Assembly (NCBI RefSeq): GCF_047948215.1 | Contig: NC_134463.1 | Coordinates: 99,042,657-99,106,656 of the forward strand | Source: Lycorma delicatula | Lineage: Eukaryota > Arthropoda > Insecta > Hemiptera > Fulgoridae | Length of the DNA: 64,000 nt | Direction of reading: 5' to 3' | Part shown: one piece after another, positions 1-9,655 of the stretch | Layout: each line of letters begins with the position of its first letter | How positions within the stretch are numbered: the stretch's first letter is position 1 | Program-made: the position numbers and the translations under genes | Notes under the pieces: model-generated | Told to the model about the DNA's origin: nothing | The model's input: the letters and a program-made list of their open reading frames with translations, nothing else | Databases searched by the model: none

Positions 1-305
1 GCATGAAACCGATCAACAGTATGCCAACCCGATCCCTAAAGACTGTGGCCATCAGTTTGCGTCCAAATGGCTGTGGCTTGGCCTTTGTCGGTCCGGTTGG
101 TGATTGAGGATGACGCCATTCACTTGACTGCCGTTTTCTCTCTGGCGTGTAATACGAAATCCGTGTTTCATCGTCGGTAACAATTGAATTAAGCAACCTT
201 CTTCTGTGTAGCGCATCAAAAATTCCAAAGCAGATCCTATTTGGATTTTTTTGTAACGTTCCGTTAAGACGTGCGGCACCCGACGTGCCCAAACCTTTCT
301 GAAGC
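1..305 (-). pseudogene. mariner-family transposase fragment, runs off left edge
   Basis: Read on the minus strand, this resembles the middle of a mariner-type DDE transposase, the enzyme that cuts and rejoins transposon ends. The first part carries the linker-like RRVPHVLTER and ALEFLMRYTEEG. A frameshift near position 205-215 then moves the reading to another frame, which continues LLNSIVTDDET, YYTPERKRQSSEWRHPQ and GRKLMATVFRDRVGILL up to position 1. VTDDET is the counterpart of the family's VTGDET block, which holds the first catalytic aspartate; here the glycine is replaced. The N-terminal DNA-binding domain is absent to the right of 305, and the second and third catalytic residues would lie outside the window. 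It is a dead copy. Family assignment is by motif recognition only. Confidence 0.8.
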
Positions 306-2685
306 CTAAACGGTCACGAACTATTTGTTAATTAAATAATTAAAAAACTATATTTGTTAGGTAATATACTCGTATGTTTAATAAGGCACTTTTGCAATAT
401 CTCACCTCACCCCAAAAACTTCTGTTGTAGTCGTCTATTCTATTCTGTTGTAGTCGTCTGTGCTATTTTGTGACGTCACAGGTATGCATCGAAACATCAG
501 CTGAGATATACACTACCAAATACTCTTATTTATGCCGAATTTCAATTGTTTTAGTCAACGGGTTTTCGAGGTACGAGCCTTGTTTAAAAATAATGTTGAA
601 TATCCTGACACGCGTAATTTTAATCGACTTAAAACGTTGGTGTTTTAAATAACTTAAAAAGTGCTTTCATCATACTAAAGTTCAATTTTCTACGACCGCT
701 ATTCAAACTGGGAAAGCTACTCCTCCCCTTTATTTTAATTTTGTCCAAATTTTAATGCCATCAGTGGCATTACATATTACTTGTACGTATATTTATTTTG
801 GGGGGATCGCTTTTTATGGATTTATGTTGAGCCAGTCCGGAGATATTAATCAAAATACAAATTAGCATCCCTATGTACGGCCATACATCTTCCGAAATTT
901 CTATAACGTTTTTTGTATTTTTGGACCTAGGCGAGCTTGAAACATTGATATTTACAATATTCCCGAATCCAAACTTTTAGTTGATCGTTATACTTCCGCA
1001 ACAGCAATGGAATTATAGCCTGAAAAGTAGCAACTAGAAAAAAACATTGACATTTAATAAAGAGTGAAACAAAATGTAGATTGAGCCGGAATCAAATTTT
1101 GTGATTTCTGATTGATCCTTACGTATTTAAGTAACATCGACTTCTACCGGATGTTACGTGATTTTTAAAAACTAAGTTTAAGACTTTTAAAACTGGTTAC
1201 TTTTTTCTATTTATGTTGCTTGAAATTTTGTCATTGATCCTTGTATAAAAAGCAAAAACATTTTATAGAATAAGAGTGAAAACAAAATATAATAGCCGGT
1301 CGTTAAAATATTACAAAAACCTTGCACCGCTTAGTCTCTATTTAATTATTTAAAAAGAAAATCGTAAGTATTATCTAGTTTTACTATACGCTTGTTCCGC
1401 TTAAAGAAAGCAATGTTTGAAAAATGAAACGCAATGTTTGAAAATAGAAACGTTCAAATCATAAAACTGAGCGAAAATATTTTAGCTAGAAAAGCACGCA
1501 TAGATCTTTATAATCCAGATATAACGACAGTTTTTGTGAATTATATGTCCAACATATAATTAGCTTTTCAATCGGCCTCAAATCACACAAAAAATGTATT
1601 TTCCCATAATCATATATTATATATGCATATATTCCTAACGCGTACGTTGCAATCTGTTCCAACTAGTGAACAATAAGCAACCTCTCCCTCCAACCAGGGA
1701 AAGTGTATATATATATATATATATATTTGTGTGCTCGTGTGTGCGCGCGCGCGTGTGTGTGTGTAGGTTTTTGTGCGCGCGCGTTTTAAATAAAGATTCA
1801 TACCAATTATTACTGCCACAATTAAAGAATAGCAGTTCCAACCAACCAATTGTTTTACCACTGAGTGAAGTGAGTCATTCTTATTCAGTGCCACTGGATG
1901 TTATCTCATTTAGTTTCTTCGGTTATATTATTAAAATGGAAACATAAGTTTTCACCTCTGTATTAATCGCTATACTATATCTATGCAAGTGTAATTTAGA
2001 TATAACTTAATTGTATGTCTTATTTTCTGCTTGTAGAAGGTGTAAGAATGTAATTTGAATTTGTATGAAATCTGATACGAGTTATTAATTTCAAATTCAG
2101 TCTACGCGTATAAATTATTTATGACTTATTCGTTGCATATACTATATCTGTTTGTGAATTAATTCCAACAAAGGATTTTTTCTCGCATTGTTTACTACGT
2201 TATTATTTTTATTACGTATAGTTACGATATTAATTAATTTTTATGAGTAAATTACAATTGTAGATGTGATTTCATATATTTTCCTTGATTATGTATTAGA
2301 ATAATTTTTTCACACGGAACTCTGTCAGATAAATGATGACTTTATAACTTAATTCATGTTACTATTGTAATTAAACAGTAAGAACAGAGAAAAAATATTT
2401 GTCAGAAAAATGTATTCAAATTCAGGAAATACCAAAACAAAGAAATATCATTCTTTCAGATACATCCAGATTCCCAATTTAATGACCGAATATAAATCGC
2501 AAAAATATTGAAATCTTAATGGATTGTAATACAGAGTACGGTTTTTTTAAATGTCTAAAGCATTTTCAACAAAATGTTAATGTAGTTAAATGTTTTTCCC
2601 CTTTAAATAACATTTACAAAATAAGTTTCACTTGGACCTAACTGTAACATCTAATTATCGATCGATAAACATTTTCCAACCTCTG
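306..2685. other. AT-rich DNA without recognised genes
   Basis: I see no supported coding region. Short open frames have no recognisable domain. A compound microsatellite lies at 1706-1786. The stretch 410-480 has a short tandem-like duplication of a TCTTGTTGTAGTCGTCT-type motif, of no clear meaning. Confidence 0.6.
1706..1786. repeat. compound microsatellite (TA)n / (GT)n / (GC)n
   Basis: An alternating TA run is followed by alternating GT and CG runs, almost all purine-pyrimidine alternation. It produces several spurious open frames on both strands with threonine-histidine or isoleucine-tyrosine repeats. Confidence 0.9.
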
Positions 2686-2760
2686 TAGAAGAGTAGCAGC
2701 GTCTCCGCCTTTCAACCGGAAGGTCCCGGGTTTAAATTTCGGTCTTCTTTCGTATACTAC
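2686..2760 (+). mobile_element. degenerate SINE-B head (tRNA-like)
   Basis: The order GAGTAGCAGCGTCTCCGCC, CTTTCAACCGGAAGG and CCCGGGTTTAAATTTCGG matches the A-box, anticodon-arm and B-box layout of the clearer SINE-B head at 33.05 kb, with decayed B-box bases. It is an old polymerase III-derived retroposon, not a working tRNA gene. No clear tail or target duplication is seen. Confidence 0.6.
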
Positions 2761-2835
2761 CAAATTTCTACTCTATTTTCCCGTGCTTAACATAAAGCAC
2801 ATTTGGTGAATTATCTATCTATAAATAAATATATA

Positions 2836-2837
<2 letters not shown>

Positions 2838-2881
<44 letters not shown>

Positions 2882-2886
2882 TGTGT
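2838..2886. repeat. (GT)n microsatellite
   Basis: About 24 dinucleotide units, with one TTT interruption near the right end. Confidence 0.92.
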
Positions 2887-3349
2887 ATGAATTTATCTAT
2901 AAACATACATATGTATATTAATTTTACCAAAAAATATTATGATGATTCAGGCTAAAGCATTCTCTAATACGTAATAAACTATACAATTATTCGGAAGATA
3001 TTTGGTTTGAATCCCAATGTGGTCTATAATTTTTATCATTTTAAAAATGTCATACAGAAATTTTATTTCTACTGACGAATCTTCAGATTCCTGTTATGAA
3101 TAATCATTAAAAAACTACAATTTTTAGCCCTTCAGGGCCACGGGAACAGCAAGGTTAATGGCATGTAATTTCGATTACTGCCGAATCTCGGAAAGTGTAG
3201 GCCAAAGAAGAACGAAGAGGTCATCTGAAGAAGAAAAAGAAGAAAGAAGACCCACTACGCGATCCGCCATCACGAACTGGAGTCCGGAAAAGAGCCCAGC
3301 AGAGAAGCCACTGAGAAGGGCCCACAGAGAAGGGCAGCCACCGAAGAAG
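2887..3349 (+). other. spacer with a short charged open frame
   Basis: A 64-codon open frame at 3158-3352 is rich in Arg, Lys, Glu and Pro and ends PPKK. It lies in a GC-richer island directly before repeat X. A LINE ORF1 (gag-like) fragment is possible by composition only; no zinc knuckle or other motif is present. The rest of the stretch holds nothing I recognise. Confidence 0.25.
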
Positions 3350-3815
3350 TAGATGAAGATCTTCTTCTCCTTTATCCATACCTTAAAAAATTTCAATACT
3401 TACAATTAATTAAATTAAATCAGCAATTGCGACTGCCTCCGGAGAAGAGGGCGCATTGCTCCCTCCAAGAACTAGGGCCCCGTTGTGGCGTATTCCTGCT
3501 AGCCTATGAAGCGCTAGCACCGAAAGGAATTACGAAGGGGAATTACGTCGGGGGCACAGGTTTTAAAAGCCTAGTTTCCCGCGGTCGGACCCAGAAATGG
3601 GTTTGAGAACGCTGGTCCAAACGGATATGGAATGCTATTCACAAATCCGTCCATAAAATATAAAAAAACTTGAAACTTAGACCCGACATTAAAATAAACT
3701 TTTGAAACAAGCCCGATTACAGAATCATACAGCAGCAAGGGACACTGTCCAGGCTCTGCGATTCGAAGGGAGAATTTGTGAAACTCCACTTTTGCATTCC
3801 ATTCCATTCCTACAA
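3350..3815 (+). repeat. unidentified dispersed repeat X, copy 1
   Basis: This GC-richer segment shares ordered blocks with 45470-45953. They are a GCTCCCTCCAAGAACTAGGGCCCC-like block at 3456-3481, a GCTAGCACCGAAA block near 3513-3525, TTACGTCGGGGG near 3543-3554, and CTGTCCAGGCTCTGCGATT at 3745-3763 followed by AGGGAG. Spacing between blocks is similar in both copies. I cannot assign it to a class. It could be the untranslated part of a LINE or a non-autonomous element. No terminal inverted repeats or poly(A) tail are visible. Confidence 0.6.
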
Positions 3816-4399
3816 TTTTTAAGTATTGTTATGTAATAAATTAAACTGTTAAATAATAATTATTTAAATAATTATTAGATATGAGTAAAATTTAATTTAA
3901 CATCTATTTTCATATATTTACTATCCATAAAATTTTCTTGTTAAACTTGGATGAATTTGATGTTTGTCATAATAAGTTTACTTACGATGATATATTTAAC
4001 AAGGAAGTATTTTATTTGAATGTATTTTATACTTGATGCTGAATCAACCGTTCCACTATTTTTTGTATTTTGAAATATTCCTGTCAAAATTGAACACCGA
4101 AGACGATTTGATGAGTTCAAAAATGTAGCGATCAATAATTTACGTCGTACTTACTTAATACCCATACAAAAATAAGATCAATAAGTCCAATAGTTTACGA
4201 ATTTTTAATTTTCCCTGTTTTGGGAGAGTGGGAAGTTTGAAATATATGGGTGATCTAAAACCAAACCGGAGTCATGATAGAAAATCTTGGAAAAATTAAA
4301 TGACGAAACAAATCAAAACAATTTGGCAAAACATAATGTCCCAATGCAGCCGATTCATACAAATCTCAAAGAACTTCTCAAATTCAATATGCAGCCGCT
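3816..4399. other. AT-rich spacer
   Basis: No recognisable gene or repeat. Confidence 0.5.
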
Positions 4400-5009
4400 T
4401 TAAGTGCCTATTATCCAGGAGGTTAATTGTGAGCCAGCTCAAATGACAAATGATTGCCCAGCCTCATCTTGTATTTGGTACTGAACCAAAATTGTATCTT
4501 CTCTCAAACACTTGAAACTCCAAATAATCATGTATCTCGGTATCTCTCGTAAACCACTGCGGTTATATTTTTCAACAATTTGTTATGAAATAGCTGTAAG
4601 ATATCAACTGGACGCTCGTAGCACCCTACAGCTAGACACCGCAGGTCCAAATCGGTTTTAGTATTGTATACAACTGTTTGTTCAGTAATGATAATTGCGA
4701 CTCCGTGCCTAGCAACCAGTAAGTACATTTCCCTAAACTTAATGTTGAGCTGTTTCCGTTTCTCCCTGACATTAGTTCTCCACACCAGACGGCGATCATC
4801 TAAAAGTTCAGGAATCGTACGCTGTTAGCGTGAGAGATGAAAACACCATTATTGAACTCGCAATCTTGAGGTAACCCCCTCAACAAAGCAAAAATAATAT
4901 GTGTAGCCTTTCCTAGATTTACCTTCATCTTCCATTTAGAAAGCGATTCAATAATCTGATCAAATATAGATTGCGATTTACTGGAAGCTGCGTTAGGGTC
5001 AGCATCCAC
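4400..5009 (-). pseudogene. Jockey-like LINE RT, C-terminal part (interrupted copy)
   Basis: The minus strand encodes the region after the catalytic motif of a Jockey-clade reverse transcriptase. From right to left it reads DPNAASSKSQSIFDQIIESL, LSKWKMKVNLGKATHIIFAL, SHANSVRFLNF, then after a frameshift REKRKQLNIKFREMYLL and ILQLFHNKLLKNI. These match the order helix, KT(K)xxxxF, SVRYLG-like strand and the C-terminal thumb of Jockey elements. At least one frameshift near 4795-4800 and several stops make it inactive. The upstream half, with the catalytic aspartates, lies at 5667-5960. The two were separated by the insertion between them. Confidence 0.8.
4996..5009. repeat. target-site duplication, left copy (14 bp)
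   Basis: GGGTCAGCATCCAC here is identical to 5667-5680 and flanks the R1-like insertion. Confidence 0.88.
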
Positions 5010-5666
5010 CCACATCCCAACCCCGTAGGGGAAGACACCCGCCTAGTGACATTCCGGTCCCCACACTCCCCCCGGTCATGGCCATTGCCCAGTTGAGCTT
5101 TAACGGGAGTCGTCTATCGCCCTCTTACTTTTTACATCTCATAGTAATAAGTCTGGCCTCGTTGGGATGCCACCGATGCAAATGCCTCGGTAGACATTTG
5201 CATCGGTGATTTTATAACTCAGCTTATAGGCCTCGTCGGGAAATCTTGAATGTCCTACATCGTATCCCTCTGAACTAGTTAACCGAGCTCGCGGAAGCGC
5301 AAACCCCGCGCCTAGTTCTGTTTGTTATGAGTCAATTTCGTGAATGTCTCGTAATTCGAGGCAAATAAAACACAACATACCACCAAACATGTTGATCGCA
5401 ACAACGAAATTTAGTCCTAGTTCCCTTAGTGAAACTCAGCTTACGCTTAATAAACCCTGATTTAGGTTTATTACGGACTCCGGTCTGGTCTACCAGGGAG
5501 AGGAGGATTGATCGCCTACTCCCACTCAGCTCCATCGCAGAGTCCCGCGTGACATTCACCACAATAAACCGTCGCGAGATGCCGCTACACCTCACGGCTG
5601 CATGGCATCCCATGCCCATCAGCAGTGTAGTCGCCGTTCCGCCGACAGCTTAATTATTGACACCAC
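5010..5666 (-). mobile_element. R1-like LINE 3' end inserted in a Jockey-like RT
   Basis: A GC-richer, minus-strand segment is bounded by perfect 14-bp direct repeats and breaks the RT reading frame. Its last ~200 bases on the minus strand, GGTGGCATCC...CGAGGC, a CCCGTTAAAGCTC block and a GGGTTGGGAT end, resemble the 3' end of the element at 12930-13585, whose coding region carries a LINE-type zinc motif. A 95-codon open frame at 5332-5619 has no domain I recognise and may be the degraded ORF2 end or UTR. A self-complementary GATGCAAATG...CATTTGCATC hairpin lies at 5173-5202. The element is strongly 5'-truncated. R1 affinity is inferred through the relative at 13 kb. Confidence 0.7.
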
Positions 5667-5680
5667 GGGTCAGCATCCAC
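5667..5680. repeat. target-site duplication, right copy (14 bp)
   Basis: GGGTCAGCATCCAC, identical to 4996-5009. Confidence 0.88.
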
Positions 5681-5960
5681 AGCTAGGATTGCTTGTCATC
5701 CGAAAAAAGATGGAATTGTGATCTCCTCTGGAGTGGAAGGTCTACCGTGAAGATCGAAAATAAAACGCGTCTATAAACTGACCCTTGAGAAATATCCGAC
5801 TCGGTATTAAAGAATACCGATAAGTCCTGATTGTCTTTCACTTGGGAGAAACGTCTGTTTAGGTAACTTTATTTGATCAAGTATATGGTTACGATGGCTG
5901 CTTTTCAACTTATACAGTAGGCCAGGAGACCAGACCTAATCAAAGGCCTGCAGCCGAGCA
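5667..5960 (-). pseudogene. Jockey-like LINE RT, catalytic part (interrupted copy)
   Basis: Read on the minus strand from about 5960, this gives SGLLAYCISLKAAIV-like, LIKxSYLNRRFSQVKD, DISQGSV, VLFSIFTVDLP and HLFSDD followed, after a one-base shift, by AILAVDADPNAASS. These are in order RT palm and finger motifs: the SYL.DR.F strand, the (P)QGSV..PLLF..Y..DLP block, and the (F/Y)ADD catalytic box. The box reads FSDD, with serine in place of alanine, and sits near 5695-5706. If the 657-bp insertion is removed, the reading runs straight into the segment at 4400-5009. Stops and frameshifts show the copy was dead or died later. Confidence 0.8.
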
Positions 5961-6379
5961 GTACATCATCTCTTGTAGGGACTTGCTTATAAGTTGATAA
6001 CCCACTGTGTTTGTTCGATCGGTGAGTGACCTTTGAAGCCGAACTGTTAATCAAGAATAACACTCCAAAAAAGTCAACTATATTTAAATGTATCAACAAT
6101 TTTTCTTTATAATTCTTGTGAATTATCAGTACTTTTAGGGATAAGAGGATATTATTAATTTTTACTGTTTTGTTGTTTCACGATATCTTTTTCATTTAAT
6201 AAGATTCGTCGTTTTTAAAAAAAAATTCTTACTTTCACAGATCAAATGACTTCTTGATGGGAACACAAGATCAGAATTTTAATGTCATAAACAAAGTTTA
6301 TTCCCGAAAAATTGGGACGTATAATAAGCATTCACGTATGTAGTGTGTGTGTATGTATGTATATATGTTACCTATAATG
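5961..6379. other. AT-rich spacer
   Basis: Possibly more of the decayed Jockey-like LINE up to about 6090, but I cannot support motifs there. Confidence 0.4.
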
Positions 6380-7101
6380 TTGAATTTCAGCCAATTAAAG
6401 AAAGATTATTACCTTTATTTTCTTTATATTATAGCGCTTTCGAGGATAAGCCCATCCTCAGTAATGTTTTCTGATTTATCTTTATTTCCATTTACACATA
6501 TAACTACCATGAAACATCTTTATACTTGATTACTTTTTATAATTTTGGTTATTGAGCAAAATATTAAAAAAAAACTTTTAAATATAAATAAATATAAAAA
6601 ATTTTTATAAATATAAAAAGCATTTACAGAACATACATTTGTTCGGTCAAAAAAAAAAAATTATTTGAAAACGTCTACTAAAATTCCAATTAAAGTTAAA
6701 TTTTTAAAAATGTCTTTTGATTTTGCCTTACAGTACTGTCACATTATGGACAGTACTGTATTAACATTACGTAAAGCAAAATTAAAAGATTTTAAATAAT
6801 TTTAGTAAAAAATTTTAACTTTAATTGCAATTTTAGTAGATGTTTTTAAATTTAAAGAACTGTTTTTATTTTTTTTGACTGAACAAATTTTTGTTCTGTA
6901 AATATTTGAAGTTTTTTTATATTTTGCTCAATAAAAAATTATAAAAAGTAATATAAGTGTAAAATGTTGCATGGTAGTTATATGTGTGAATGGAAATAAA
7001 GATAATCAGAAAACATGATTGAGGATGGGCTTATAATATAAAGAAATTAAAGGTAATAATGTTTCTTTAATTCTGTACTTGGCGGATTGGCTGAAATTCA
7101 A
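6380..7101. repeat. foldback element: two ~350-bp inverted arms around a 10-bp spacer
   Basis: The left arm starts TTGAATTTCAGCCAAT and the right arm ends ATTGGCTGAAATTCAA. Going inward, both arms share, in inverted order, TATTACCTTTA, AAGCCCATCCTCA, TGTTTTCTGAT, ACACATATAACTACCATG, TTATTGAGCAAAATAT, a TTTGTTC-(A/G)GTCAAAAAAA block, and CTACTAAAATT.CAATTAAAGTTAAA. They end at ACAGTACTGT (6730-6739 and 6750-6759), itself palindromic, with CACATTATGG between. The arms have diverged by small indels, for example an extra GCGCTTTCGAG in the left arm. No transposase is present. It could be a foldback or MITE-type element, or an inverted pair of terminal segments from a larger element. Confidence 0.85.
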
Positions 7102-9411
7102 TATATATAGACAAATTAACGTACAGAGGAATCATGGACCATAAAAAAATTAAATTAAATAAATTGATATATAAATATATATATATATGTATGTATTTTC
7201 ACTCATGTGACTCACTCGAACAACTTAATATCTCACTGTTCGGATTCCATTTTTATGATTATAGTTTCCTTACTCCACTAAATTAATTAACTTCGAGTAC
7301 CTTTATTACCTTATTATACGATCTTTCAAACTAGTTATTTTTTAAATAACAGTTTTGCAATAGTTTCTTTTTTCTGATTCATTTTTAAACAATTCCAATT
7401 TCATTGTTTTCAACCCCATTCTCAGGTTTTTATTTTTGCCCATACTTTTCTATCATAAAGCACTACATTCTATATAACAAACAATACATTCTATTTAAAA
7501 AAAAATTGTTATTCTCTCAAGAGTAAATTTGTATTTCTACTTAAAGCATTTTCCTTTCGATAATTTTCTTTTAAACAATTTAAATTTAATATATTTTACA
7601 ATTTCTTTACAAAATTCTTTTACATCTGATAATGTTATCTTTCCTTACTATTTAATTTACAGATTATCTTCTTTTTGTTTACATTACTTTTTTTTTAATT
7701 TCAACGTGTTTCATTAAATTAATTTTTTAGTTTAATATCAAATATGAATCTTGACACTTCTAACATAATATTTTCTTCTAACATTGTAACAAATTTTTTA
7801 TATTATTAATTATTATGTTACATTAATATTCACCGGCGATTAATGTCCATGTATTGTTTCTTTCAAAACTGAAAATTGGTTTGCTTGGTCAGATACTTCT
7901 CTACTTGATTCTTACACTAATTTAATAACTATTGAGTTTTTCATAGTAAAACTAGCTTTCATATTTCTATCCACTTACATTTCTAACCATTATAATATTT
8001 TTGAATTGTTACGTGTCTAGGAAACTGAAATAATAATTTTCTTCTTTTTTTTAAATAATTTTATTTAACTAGTAATATTAATAATATTATTTAATATTAA
8101 TAGTATTATTTAATAATAATATTTAATACCTGTGCAGGCTATTTAAAAATTTCCGTTCATTTTTCCCTTGTGTGATTTTTTATTAATTACTATAATGTTA
8201 AAATTTATGAATTATATTTATGTAGATTTAAATGAAATATTAATGCTTAAAGTTGCAATAAATGAACTAATGCAAAGGTTATTCTCCATTTACTATTTTG
8301 CATGAAGAAAAACAATTTTTAATCTGGCTAGTTTTTATTTTTTGTTATTCTTTTGCAACATTACAAATGGCTTTTACCCATGTATTTTGTATGATGTTGT
8401 GTATATATATATGTGTGTGTGTAGACCTAGTGATGCCGCAGGTAATTTCAGGTACGACGCGCCGGTGAGCCTTTTCAAAACCGACTGACTTGATTCTGTT
8501 GCATTAATCTTTCTATTACAGTAATCGCGAAGGCTGTGTTTAAATTTCGATTCCTCATCAAACTCCTAGATCAATCTTGTAGTCCCGACCTCTAATTAGC
8601 CCCTTCAACTCACCCTGTTCTCATTTGTCACCTGTCCGTAACTCTATGTTCTTTATTCCACCTTCTTTCTATCTCCCTCTGTCGACTAACGTTTTAAATC
8701 AAGGCCACCGGCCGTACTACTATAACGTGTGTGTATATTTAACAAAAATTCAATCTTTAAAGAAACATATCGGGTCTAATATTTTCTTAACTTTTTGTTT
8801 AAAATCACTCAAAATATATTTATATCAGTCAGTATAGCCGTAAATAATAACCTATTGCGCTACTAAATAAGAAGAAAAATGGTTGGGAAAAAATTCTCAG
8901 AATATCCCTATAATTTAGGAAATATTACTTTTTGTAGTACATCATTATATCATCAACGAAAAAAGTTAAGAATAAAAAATAATCTTATCGAAACACTTTT
9001 TTTTGTAAATAAATGGAAAAATATTTTCTAGGATCTGAAAAAATAACAATAAATGCGGCTGAATTACGTACGCATTTTCCGTAATTGTTTAAATTTGATC
9101 AGTGTACTGTGTTTTCCGTAATTTTTCGTTTTTTTAATTCAAAATTAAAGAGAATGTGTTGTTCTTTTTTAATTTTATTTGTTGGACTGGTTTCCAAACA
9201 TATATAAAATCATGAAATAAATTTTAACAAAAACTGGAGTATCTTAATCCCGATTAAAGTATTAGCTTATCTTAACTTAGAATGTTAACTACGTCGTGGA
9301 TTCTGTATATTAAAAAAAAAATAGTTAAAAAAAAATTGATTACAAAATAATTCTATAAAAGTATTTCTGTATGCTTTTATTTCCATAATTTTTCCATTCA
9401 TATGAATAATT
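7102..9411. other. AT-rich DNA with one GC-richer island
   Basis: No coding signal is supported. The island at 8420-8730 has balanced composition, including GCCGCAGGTAATTTCAGG and GACGCGCCGGTGAGCC, and may be an unrecognised repeat. The rest is T-rich, low-complexity sequence. Confidence 0.5.
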
Positions 9412-9655
9412 TCTTCATTTATATGAATATAAATGAGGTGTAGTCTCGTACTGATTCAGGCCGACCGTTCTTGAGACTTGCAGTTAATTGAATCCCAACT
9501 ACCAAAGTACATCGGTATTTAGTACCTAGTATTCAAATCCGTATAAAAGTGACTAATTTTTTGTCGGATTTGAACACTAGAACCATTGACTACGGAAATT
9601 AGCTGTTAAAAAATTGATTTGCGAGTTTACACTAAACCAGCGCGGTAGGCTGTTA
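9412..9655 (-). mobile_element. old SINE-A copy
   Basis: Plus-strand blocks match the reverse complement of the family consensus seen at 58.5-58.8 kb. They are ATAAATGAGGTGTAGTCTCG, GTTAATTGAATCCCAACTACC, CTAGTATTCAAATCCGTATA and GATTTGAACACTAGAACC (B-box side). The head end (ACTAAACCAGCGCGG) is degraded and the 3' tail is missing. Higher divergence than the 22-kb or 58-kb copies suggests greater age. Confidence 0.75.

Noticed and set aside
1610..1947. Three open frames on both strands with Tyr-Ile or Thr-His repeats
   Set aside because: They read through the compound microsatellite at 1706-1786 and have no domain outside it. The same applies to frames over (AT)n at 53.3-53.6 kb and 63.3-63.6 kb.
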